Shown piece by piece: positions 49,482 through 64,000 of a stretch of DNA of 64,000 nt. The stretch spans positions 15,809,489 to 15,873,488 of the forward strand of contig OX467090.1 of assembly GCA_950106755.1 (NCBI GenBank), read 5' to 3'. The number at the start of each line of letters is the position of its first letter. The first letter of the stretch is position 1. A program made the position numbers and the translations under genes. The DNA is from Climacium dendroides (lineage: Eukaryota > Streptophyta > Bryopsida > Hypnales > Climaciaceae). The notes below the pieces were generated by a model. That model was not told the origin of the DNA and made no database searches. It saw only the letters and a program-made list of their open reading frames with translations.

Positions 49482-50575
49482 TTAACCCCTAAATCTCAAG
49501 GCCTTTTGGGGCTTAAAAGCATCATTGCTTTTGAAGTGTTATACATCTAAATGTTACTAAGGTATGGAAATCTCAATCATATAATCTTATAATATACAAG
49601 TTGTAAATGACGTGAATCGAATTTAGAGTCATTTGGCTATAGAGACTACAAGATTATAATGTTTTAATGTTAAAAAAGAATGTTAAAATTTTACCTAGCA
49701 ACACATTTGGAGGTGAAATTTAATTTCTAAACCTACTCAAATGAAAAAACTTCAAACTAAAAATCACTTCAGAACCAATATACAAATACATTGGTGAAAG
49801 AAAATATCATTGAATTGACTCATTGTGTTTGTAAAATGGTTTTGAATTGTCAAAAAATAGAAAGAAAAGTTGTAGAAAACACATTTAAGGCTAACCCCCC
49901 TCTATTGAAATGCTTCTCAATCACTCATAATTTTTTGGATTGGTGTGAAATTTTAACCACACAAACTAAACTAGTATGTGCAACTTTCTTGAAACAAATG
50001 ATTGGAAACAAATTATGTTAGAAGAAAAAACAAGACGCCAAAGTTCACCATAATCCAAAAATATTCAAATTTTGAACTTTGAATTGCTCCCAAACATTCA
50101 AAAAAACTTGGATTGACATGAAAGTTATCACAATAAGTAGACTTTGAGGGAAACATAATCAAACAAATTTTTTATTGAAAATGAACATTGGATGAAGGAG
50201 ATACAAACCCCCAAAGTTACAGCCATCAAATGTAGTTTGGTGAACTCAAATTGAACCTCTGAACTTTGATTGGCTTACAAAAATCATTACCTCTTGGATT
50301 GATTTGAAAAATTTACTACCTAAACTAGAAGAGAGAGTGCAAATTCTCCAAAAAGTTTTATTGAATTCAAACATTGGATGTAAAAGTTACAACGCTTCAA
50401 ATTGGACTTCTAGACTATGTGAGAATACTTTTGGTCCCCTCAGGTGCCCTTGAAACAACGATGAGGACACAAAAGGTTTGATGGATGACTTTCTCAGTTA
50501 TTGTAGAAACAAAAAATGGTACAAAAATTAAATCATTTTTGAATGAGTACCTATCATCAAGGAAACTTTGATTAA
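49482..50575 (+). mobile_element. TTAA-bounded repeat with internal tandem array
   Basis: It starts TTAACCCCTAAATCTCAAGG and ends with a degenerate copy (50484-50575) of the GATGACTT terminal module, finishing in TTAA. In between, about 49890-50400 holds three diverged units of roughly 190 bases with shared words such as 'gaactttga', 'cttggattga' and 'aacattggatg'. It may be a relative of the elements ending at 13915, 42412 and 57355. The open frame at 49791-50021 is part of the array. Confidence 0.45.
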
Positions 50576-51255
50576 AAAGCTCTAGGATTCAAAAACTAGA
50601 TTTAGTTGAAGATATGATATTTGACTACTTTGCAGTGGATTTGGTCCTTGGAAGGGGATAAAGGTCTTTAGACTCCTAGGATTGAAATGACTACTACACC
50701 TTTTTTGTAATTAAAAAAATAATAATACCCACCAAAATTCCATCCTCTATTTAAAAAACAAATATATTTTTTTACACTAGCTACTAGGTGTGGTATTTTG
50801 ATTTATCACATTACAAAGAGTACAATTCAAATAAGGATAAAATTTATATCCATGGACCTAGACAACAACGTTGCATGTATTGGTTCAAAAATAATAAAAA
50901 TGAGACAAATGAGTATCTCCGTAGGGATTCTTCAAACTCCATAAGCAAAGGTGATCGTTCTAAAGCGGCTGTTTGGTGTTGATGGGTTTATTCACAACCG
51001 ACTGATGAACTGTCCCAATGAAAGTCATTCTTGAAATCCAAGCTTAGATTTCGATCGACTTCGATTTCAAGTAACGTCTGAGCTTCACTCTTCTGCCATC
51101 AATCCCTCCAATTGCCCTTTCAACATCGCCATTGTCTCCCGAGTTGTGCATTTCAGTGGATCGTTGTTACGCAGTTCTTGTCATTTTTGTTGCAATCCAG
51201 CAACCACTACGTTCCGATTAGCATTCTTCCCAATTGTTTTGGTCGCTCTGCCTCC
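50576..51255 (+). promoter_or_regulatory. Upstream region and 5' leader of the monooxygenase gene
   Basis: The sequence changes from AT-rich to mixed composition near 50990. No TATA box or initiator stands out. The frame used by the gene is open back to at least 51112 without an upstream in-frame ATG, so an N-terminal extension through a further 5' exon cannot be excluded. Confidence 0.4.
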
Positions 51256-55901
<4,646 letters not shown>

Positions 55902-56560
55902 AACGCATATTGATCTTACATTTAAGAACATATTTAACCTCAATGGAGCCCATTTATAGGATATGGATAGCTTATAGCTTCTTGAGCATTATGGTGTCCC
56001 TTTATATGGTGTCCCTTTAAGTATTATTGGATCCAACCATTGAGGTTATGCTCAGTAATTTAGAAGTAGAGCCGCCCTGTGGAGTTAACACCCATCGATC
56101 AGCATGTCATTTCTCAGAGCGAGGCTCTGTTTTCCTCATTTTAGGCTATTAACCATGTTTTTTATTGAAGGAACTGCACAATTTCTGGGGTCAATTTGTA
56201 GATAGTCTTTTTCCTTTGATTGGCAATCTGTGTTATGAGCTGTGCATTTATGTACTCGACCCCATAAACTCTGCAATTTGTGGGGTCTTAGGTTCTATGA
56301 ATTCTAGAAATCAAGGTTCTTATATTTTTTTTTATTGAGTCCTCAAAGCGAAAATATTGTATTGGCTTTAGTACATCTATTTGGTTACTGTTGATGTGTT
56401 AGGATTGGGCAGGAGAAACATCTTCTGAGATGTATTGGTGGCTGAGTTTCTGAATTTAAATTTGAACGTTCCTGCAAGGTGCGCGAGTTCTGGACATTTA
56501 GTCAACACTTGGTATCATTTTCGCAGCTGACCTGTAATTGCCAAAAGGTAGTAATTGTGT
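55902..56560 (+). other. 3' flank of the monooxygenase gene
   Basis: Probably the 3' UTR and downstream region. It contains a duplicated 'tggtgtccctttatatgg'-type word near 55990-56020. I see no unambiguous AATAAA signal close to the stop codon. Confidence 0.35.
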
Positions 56561-58230
56561 GGTCGTGCTAAAATGCTTTTGATACAACCCGGCAGTGATA
56601 TAATGCTAGACAAAGAACAGCATTCACAAATGGTTGTCTGAAGAATCTTGTAGAATTTGGAGCCTTGCATATAGGTTGACCCTTGATCCTTTGGGTGTTG
56701 AATTTGTATGTATCACTTTCTGGTATGGAATTATCACCTATGTGCACACCCAATAACAAGATTGAAGTGGCTTTATGGTAGAACCACCTGTTGTTGACCA
56801 CTTAAGCAATTCTATGCATGTTTTGGAGTAGTATAAAGGCAATGTAAATTTTCTTCCATGTAGGAAGACAAAAAGATAGAAATTGTGAGGATTGCAAATT
56901 TTTTGGTAATTTTATGCCTTGAATTGAAATTACTATGAGTTTTGGAAGTCAAAAGTTGGTATGGACCCATGCCCTATGTATAAACCCTTCCATTTTTTTA
57001 TCATTCAAGAATTACTTTCCCACTCACTACTTCCTACTTTCTTGCTTACTACTTTGGAACATGTGTCATGACTTTATTAGTCTTAGCCTTGAAAAAGAGA
57101 AAAACACACATTTCAAGTTGTGGTTGGAAATCTATTTTAGCCTTGGTTGAAAATAGTTGCATCCTATAGGTTGGATATGGATCCTTGGTTGGGAATGGGT
57201 GGTTCTACCATAACCTTGCAAGGCCAAAGTCCAAAAAGTGGTTGATGGGATGACTTCTAAGATTATTGTAGAAATGAAAAATGCACATATGGACCAAAAA
57301 ACAAATCATTTTTGGCAAAGTATCTTGATAATAGGTCTTATCCTTGTAGGGTTAAAATACATTCTCCATTTGAATCCAATCGCTTGATCCAACCTCAAAA
57401 CTTGCTTCTTCCTTCACTCAATCTTCTTTAGTGTTGTTCATCTAATAGAAAATATTGAAAAAGATAATTTGTCTCCAAATCCACAAAAGTATGTCAAAAA
57501 CAAATGTTTGAATCATTTAGTGTGAATCATTATAAAAGATTTGATTTGGGCCTTTTTCTTATCTTCAATGTGACATATAGGTTTGTTTATATAATTGTCA
57601 AAAATTTAAAATGCAAACTATGCATAATTGGATGTTTACATTACTCAAAATATTTTCAAAATATTAAAGATTGTGCAATTATAGAGTATCACTAGAAACT
57701 AGAAAGAGTTGGGTATAGATGAGTTTAAAATATGGATTTGCCTACTTTGGTATGAATACATTTGCATTTTTATTTCTTTGATTTTGGACCAAGAATGATT
57801 ACTAATATTTTTTAATTTGATTTGTTGGTATACATTTATAAAATATTTTTTCTACATCAATACATTTGGGTACAGTCATTCATCACATTTTGCAATTTTA
57901 TTATGGTCTTTACAATTTGTAAGGCTTAGTAATTGATTTCACACAAAAAAATAATTTTAGAATGAAGGTCAACTATAAAGTTACCAACTAAAGTAATAAT
58001 AATTTATTCAAGGATTATAAATAGTCCTAACCACATCTTATTATTAGATTCTCCAAGTACATTCTAATGTTATTTTTATATGCAATGTTGCCATATATTG
58101 TGACAATGAGAGGGGAGGGGGGAAGAAATTAACTTAAACCTTTAGCATGCATTTGGTTTGTTTAAAAGCCCAATTTTACAAAGCAAATGACAATGAGTAA
58201 GATACAAGAACCAATACTTCCTCCACACTT
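56561..58230. other. Intergenic stretch with a terminal repeat module
   Basis: No gene. The GATGACTT module lies at 57249-57355. The rest is AT-rich. Confidence 0.4.
57249..57355 (+). repeat. Terminal repeat module, copy d
   Basis: GATGACTT start, 'attgtagaaatga', 'aatgcacatatggacc', ending GTAGGGTTAA. The length (107) equals copy a. The left end of this repeat is not identified. Confidence 0.5.
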
Positions 58231-60690
58231 TGTTGACATACAACCAAGAGCTATTAGGGTTTCATTCCTTCTTGGATAATTTACATCCACATAGTAATTT
58301 TAGGTTTTGAAAACCTTGCATATAAACCAAACTCTCATCTAGTTCCTTTATCTAATTGTTTGCTTGTTGTAAGATCACAATAAGTTATAACTCATGGTAT
58401 TAGAGTAGTGAGATTGTCTAGTAGTCTTAGCAACACTTGAGTGATTAGAAATCTACAACAATTTAGAATTATAAAATCTTGCAAGAACAAAATTGTAGAA
58501 TAAGAATTGTTCAACAAGAGCAATTACAAGCTAGTAGTATTGCCAAGACCATAGGGTTCCCTTGTGCAATACTACGTGCAAGATCTACACTTAGCAATAG
58601 ATCTTAGTGTCAAAAACTCTCATGAGTCCATGAAACTAGCAAGACTATCAAATTACATCATTTGGAATTACAAAGTTAGAATGATATTCATCTTGGAAGG
58701 ACTTTGGTGATTCATCAAACCTCTTGTGATCAATTACCATGTAGTTAGTACTAATAGCTTGATGAACAACACCAAAATCGAGTTTGAAAAACTACACCAT
58801 CATAAAATCTCTTGAAGGTGTATCCAACACTCAAATGAGTGCCATAGCTAGTCCAAAATTCCAAATCAAGAGTATGATAGCTTTTGGAAATTTTAACACA
58901 AATTTCTACATAACCTCTAAATTTCAAATCAAAATATTTTATTGTCTAACTTTTATATCTGGTCAAACAAATAGTACATTAGTTCTTTGAAAATTTGACA
59001 TTTAATTCAATACATAGTCATCAAATCTAAAAACTAAATACTTCCTCACCAAAAAATTATGAGCACTTGAAAATTTTACCTTCAAACTCCATGACAATTA
59101 ATCCTTTCTCACTTCATCAAATATAACTTTCACATACAAACTCCAAATAGAAAGAATGGTAGGCTTTTAAAATTACAAGGAAAAAAACATCTTCTACTAC
59201 AAAACTCACAATATATGATATGTTATGACTCTCCAAACACATAGAAAATTTTAAACAAATTATGGAAAAAAAAAAAAAGAGTCTTCTCCTTAACCTCCAC
59301 CTCATCCACTTAAGCAAGTAGATTTCAACTCATAACATGCCACATAGACCACATTTCATCCATTGACCATCCTTTTCTCCCCATAATTCTATCAATATCC
59401 CCTATGCGGAGTTATAATTTTTCAAAATCCAAAGAAACAAGCTTCACCTTTCATTTCAACAACTTCAAATACATGAAATAAAATTTGAAAAGATCTCCAA
59501 GCACAGAAACAAAGGAACTAAGATCAAATAGTTGTTCAATAGAGGTAAAAATATAGAGTTCTAAGAAGAGAGTCAATTCATCTTCATCTTGAGACTCCAA
59601 AAAATCCCTCCAATTCGACATATTAATACTCAAGAACAATGAGATTCTATAATTTAGAAAAATTACTTTAAACTAATAAGGCTTTTCAATGGTTTCAATG
59701 GCTTTAAGGTGACACCTTCTCACTAAAACTAATTTTCAAGTGATGTCATCTTTCTCTCTATATCATTAAAATCAAAAGTCATAAAAATAACATATACATG
59801 CATGATGTATGCATTTGCAATGTGACACTAGTAATTTTTATTGTTTTATTTTTTGGTTGAAGTGTTTCTTCAATACAAAAATTGAAATGACCAATATTGA
59901 CAAACTTTGCCATTACCTTAGAATCTCTTTTGAATAGGGCATTTGGGACATTTTTCTTCACCAATGGGACCATACCACATCAATTGTCTAAGAATTTAGT
60001 ATGATCAATTATAAATGGCAAACTTGTTCCAACCTCACTCCTTGAAGGTCACTATCTTATTAAAAATAAGTACCTCCTTACGTTGATTTAACAAACTAAT
60101 ATAGATTCATGCATAAGCAATGAAATTAGTCATTTTAGTAGCTATAAAGAAAACCTATAGTAGTCACATGTACCTTGACTCATGAAATTTAGGAAATATA
60201 GTTGCTAATTGGAATTCATGTCCAAAAAACCACAAGCCAATGGGTGCTTATATCTTCACCTTTGCCCGCGATTCACTTCACTAATAACTTAGTAGAGTAA
60301 AAGACATCGTATCCCAATTTTCAATGGAGTCCAAAGGCTTTTCTTCTAAAACTACAACTCCCTCCTTAGCACTCACAACTTCTTTTCTACACTATTTCAA
60401 CCAATTCTTTCCCAATTAAACAACCTAGCATAAAGTTATACTACAACCAAGGTGCTATATATGAAATTCTCTCACAATCCTATTTTCCATGTCAAATCAA
60501 AATACATAGAAATCCATTATCACTTCATTAGAGAGAATTTTAGAAGAAAAATCAAATTATATTATATTAACACCAATGTCCAATCAAGAAATGCTCTTAC
60601 AAAACTAGTAGGCATAGTGAAATTCAACCAACATAGAACTTCATTGGTATTACATAGCCTAGTCAATTTGAGAGAAAATTAACAAAACTT
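58231..60690 (+). mobile_element. Degenerate Ty1/copia retrotransposon
   Basis: TGGTATTAGAG at 58395-58405 differs by one base from the plant primer-binding site complementary to initiator tRNA-Met, and follows an LTR-like stretch with a possible TATA box ('tgcatataaacc'). The 3' part encodes a copia RNase H (separate entry). The interior between them is too decayed to read, and a 3' LTR matching the 5' side was not found. Limits are approximate. Confidence 0.5.
60195..60682 (+). pseudogene. Ty1/copia RNase H remnant
   Basis: The first part reads like the copia RNase H core (GAYIFTFARDS, then IVSQFSMESKGF, where family members have STEAEY), with in-frame stops. The second part, open from 60452, carries the highly conserved end NPIFHVKSKYIEIHYHFIRE followed by a KLYYINTNVQSRNALTK segment, matching the family's 'YI.T..Q.AD..TK'. 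This replaced or degraded motif set means the domain is dead. Confidence 0.78.
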
Positions 60691-60839
60691 ACTCTCTATT
60701 TGTACCTTATATTAGAAATCCTAAGATTCTAGACAGTTAGAGCTCAACTAACCTCCACTAATGATCAAAAACTTCTATATTCTACATCCTTGTGACTAAT
60801 CACTTGCCTAAAACAATTAGACCAAAAAAACCCAACCTC

Positions 60840-62130
60840 TGGTGTGCATCACTGCCTTACAACTTACAACTTATACCTTGGTCTTGAGCTCTCATGCAAG
60901 CTGCTTTGCACCCGAAGCAGCTCATGTTTGCTCTCCACCGTTAATTCGACAATAAGTTGCATTGAAATCCAACACCTCACTCTCTTCATAAACTACACAA
61001 CACTCAATGCCGATTGCCCTCAACTGCACACCAACAATTGCTTCAACAAGATTGGGACGGAAACAAAATTGCGTCAACAATATTGCGTCAACAAAATTTC
61101 AAAGAACTTCGCGGGTTGAGCTATTCGCGCGGCAACTTTGAAATGGAAGTTTGAGTCGGATTCTTGGGTCATGTGCTTGCTGCAGCAACTTCGATGCCAT
61201 GGATACTTGCGAAATTTATTCCTTGCTCGAGTAAGCCCTGCCTCGTTTCCGAAATTCATCCTCAAGAACGACTTCATGCCAAACTTCCGGCCAAACTTGA
61301 AGCTCACCAGCAAAATTTTGGCGAAGGGACAATATTGAGAATGAACTTGCGGAACCTTATACCCTACACAGAAATTTCTTGAACGATTTGGACATGCCGG
61401 CATTTTCAGCGAGGCTTCGGAAGCGCGACGTACTGTCACTCGCATGGTTTCGAACTCTACTTCTTTTTCATATAGATTTAGGACTTTGAGGCTTGGTGTA
61501 CGATATCAACGCGGGAACCCTAAGATTAAAATTTCATGCCGATATTCGAAACAAATTGAACTTCACTGGAGAATTTTTGGCATGAGGACACCCATTCTTA
61601 AGGATGGACTTGCGATCGAAGCGTACGTATTCCCTACTCGAGATGTGGGGTTTGTGTAGCACGGGAATTCACTCTATTATTACATGTCCTGCCTCCGGCT
61701 TCAGAAGATCTCGGGGTTTGAAGCACGATCTGAGCGTTGATGTCTCACCTTACGCATGATTTCAATCTCAGCGTCTTCATTCGTGGCTAGTAAGGCATTG
61801 AATGCTATTATTAGATTATTAGATTGTTTATTAGAGCGTTTTCAGATGGATGTTGCAATTTTGAGGTCTGGTGATACTAAGCTGGAATTCGTGATCATCG
61901 TTCAGTTGCAGATGGTATACAGTCTCACCGCCTAATTTGTGATAACGGAATTAGTTCCGTATAGATGAACCCCCCTTTACTGCACAGAAATGGTTTACGG
62001 AGTATGGTATTCAGCTCATAAATACGACTTAGATGCTTCCAAAAAACGCCAGATTAGACTCAATTCCAAAATTCAGCTTAGCTCTCTCTTGATTTTTGGA
62101 CGAGGTGTTTGATGTGTTTGATTGAAACCT
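60840..62130. other. Mixed-composition region with an internal diverged repeat
   Basis: The base composition is more balanced than in the rest of the window. A stretch at about 61265-61345 ('catgccaaacttcc ... gaacttgcgg') resembles one at about 61540-61620 ('catgccgatattcg ... ggacttgcga'), so an old duplication of about 275 bases is likely. Opposing frames (61074-61445 minus, 61138-61338 plus) have no recognisable domain. Confidence 0.35.
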
Positions 62131-62326
62131 TCTTTTCCTTGCAGTGATCACACTGTACGTGAGATGACTTCGAGTCTAGGGAAAAAATTTTGATTCGAAA
62201 TTATTTGGATTGAAACTCTTATGTTGCAAAGCATTGTCGTGTGAGAAATGCCGATTATTTGCCTACTGGTATTCTCTGTCCAGGTTTTGGAGTTACACGT
62301 ACAGTGTGATCACTGCAAGGAAAAGA
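62131..62326. repeat. 31-bp perfect inverted repeat (hairpin)
   Basis: Left arm 62131-62161 and right arm 62296-62326 are exact complements (core TTGCAGTGATCACACTGTAC). The loop is 134 bases. It lies in low-repeat, mixed-composition DNA. It could be a small MITE, an inverted duplication or a small-RNA precursor. I see no target duplication. Confidence 0.6.
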
Positions 62327-62520
62327 CACTCCTTAGATTAGATACTCTCTTCTCTCAGTTTGCAGAATCTCGCCATGAAGACTTCATCCGGGTAGGGACT
62401 TTCACTTAACTGGTTTCCTTTTCATCAGGAGTTGATTTTTGCGTTATTAGAAGAATAAACCGAGTAGTCGTAGTGTTCATCCTAACCAGCAGTCACGTAG
62501 AATGGGCCAAAAAGTTTCTC

Positions 62521-62579
62521 TCTCGCAAATCATCTTAAGTTTCTCTCTGAAACAAGTTTCTCTCAAATGATTTGCGAGA
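62521..62579. repeat. Small hairpin
   Basis: TCTCGCAAATCAT at 62521-62533 and its complement at 62567-62579. 'gtttctctc' is repeated in and beside the loop. Confidence 0.5.
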
Positions 62580-62597
62580 AAATTAAGATGAGTGAAG

Positions 62598-63720
62598 TCA
62601 ATTTGCACCTGCTGTCAGCAAAGAATTGGTAGGTCCAAAGAATTTTGAAGCAAATGATGACATGATTACTTTCTTGGAGATCTTTGGCGAGGCATCTGAG
62701 CTGTCTAACAGAAACATAATTATCTTCTTGGTGGTGTACCAAATATTGAATGATGCTTTTCGATTTCTTTTCGATTGATTGTCCAAAAATAAGGGTGGGT
62801 TCTGTGTCGTGAAAGTTTGTGCTTTTTCCAGCATTCAGTTTGAAGAGGGCAACATGCAGGGGTCAGTCGGAAAGAGGTAAATGATGATCCTTGCGTTTTT
62901 ATCCTGCTTTCGCGGATGAATAATTCTGGTCCAAGTCAGTGTTGTCTGCTGTGACGGAATTCCCAAGTGAACCTGCTGTACGTCCCGTACGACTGTTTTG
63001 CAATTGATCTTCCAGATCTTGCACCTCTCTGTTCGGGTACTCGAGACAGAATTTATTCCTGCGGTGTGGGTTCTCGATGTTGGAGCCCTTCTTTGTTCCC
63101 GCTATGTCAACAGTATCACCTGATTGCTGCATGACGAAGGCAGATTTTCTGTGTACACGACCTGACGTGGAAACAAATTGTATTCAGCATCTGTTTAATA
63201 ACATATTGCAATATGTGGGTTACAGAGATAGCATATTCGGTGCACTGCTCTTAGTACATCCGACAGAGATCATCTAAACCAAAGAGGTTAAATTCTAACA
63301 TATCCTCAAGATTGCTCCTTTTCTGTTAAGCTTTACCAAAAGTTGAGGTCTTTCATGCTTTGATTTTGAAGCATCGTCGCCTCTCTGATTTTTTCTTAAG
63401 ACTCCTCCATACGAGGCACTTTTTGATATCCATCCATTGTACATGCAATCCCCCATTTGATGCTGTTGGGAGAAAAGTCATTGCTGTAGTCATTAGGATG
63501 TACGAGGAACAAATAATCCTATCTCAATCATTTACTAAGAGTGGTTCTTTTCAAACATGCAATTCACATGCAAAGACGATTGGACATTGCAAAGTTGAAA
63601 TCAGTCACAAAGTTTGGCATAACTCAGTAAACTCTGCCTCCAGCGCAACGCTATTGAGTATCCTTTACGTGAGCTCTACCCCAGCCCTTTCGGTGAGCCT
63701 ACAAACATAACCACCATCTT
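62598..63720. other. Unassigned open frames near the window end
   Basis: Minus-strand frames at 62899-63132 (77 codons, hydrophilic, with a REVQDLEDQLQ stretch) and 62598-62834, and plus-strand frames at 63077-63277 and 63360-63710. None has a domain I recognise and no splice chain links them convincingly. The composition suggests low-copy, possibly transcribed sequence continuing past the window. Confidence 0.2.
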
Positions 63721-63722
63721 GG

Positions 63723-63771
63723 AAGCAAGGTTGTCACATTTGTCTTCCCTACGGATGTGACAACCTTGCTT
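63723..63771. repeat. Perfect 17-bp stem-loop
   Basis: AAGCAAGGTTGTCACAT at 63723-63739 and its complement at 63755-63771, with a 15-base loop. A strong RNA or cruciform hairpin of unknown role. Confidence 0.6.
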
Positions 63772-64000
63772 GCAAGAGTGCAGAGTTCCGCACTCGCAGA
63801 ATATACTTTTACAAAAGAAATTTATATAACTGTTTAATTTACCTATTGAAATATCGAAGTTTATATCTTACACTTTAGCTTTCAAGATAAATTGTCGAAC
63901 GCTTCCTATGGATGGGACTCATGTTTTTGTAACGAATCTTTCTAAGCGTGTCCGACTCCGAATCTGAAGCAAGTTTCTATTAAGAAGCTAAGAGGCTTCT

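Overview
The window looks like nuclear DNA of a land plant with a large, AT-rich, transposon-filled genome. I infer this from one intron-rich plant gene surrounded by about 59 kb of transposable-element debris. The gag-like remnant near 17 kb reminds me of proteins predicted from gymnosperms such as yew. That is an impression I could not test, and a fern is not excluded.

Only one intact gene is supported, on the + strand at 51256-55901. Twelve GT-AG exons join in frame into a 720-residue flavoprotein monooxygenase with GxGxxG, DG and GD FAD motifs and an arginine-rich N-terminus. It matches the plant EMB2421 (At1g24340) type. The 60.8-64 kb end has coding-like base composition and several hairpins, but no gene I can name.

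Layout: 0.65-2.3 kb has exon-like scraps and a GC-rich island with a G-run cluster. 2.7-9.3 kb holds repeats bounded by TTAA and two elements with CACTA ends. 9.3-13.7 kb is featureless and AT-rich. 13.7-19.2 kb has a long gag-like pseudogene on the minus strand and a perfect 172-bp palindromic CACTA MITE. 19.7-33 kb has two more TTAA-bounded elements, a MITE and minisatellites. 33.5-40.5 kb is a nest of CACTA elements: a truncated older arm, a 6.4-kb outer element with a broken three-exon gene, and inside it an inverted 1.07-kb copy of the same family with a TGA target duplication. 45-50.6 kb has two MITEs, a candidate solo LTR and a TTAA-bounded repeat. 51.3-55.9 kb is the gene. 58.2-60.7 kb is a Ty1/copia remnant with a recognisable RNase H tail.

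I found no new cellular system. The best leads are the nested inverted CACTA pair, the TTAA-bounded (piggyBac-like) repeat family, and a 623-codon frame broken by twelve TAG/TGA stops but no TAA and no net frameshift.
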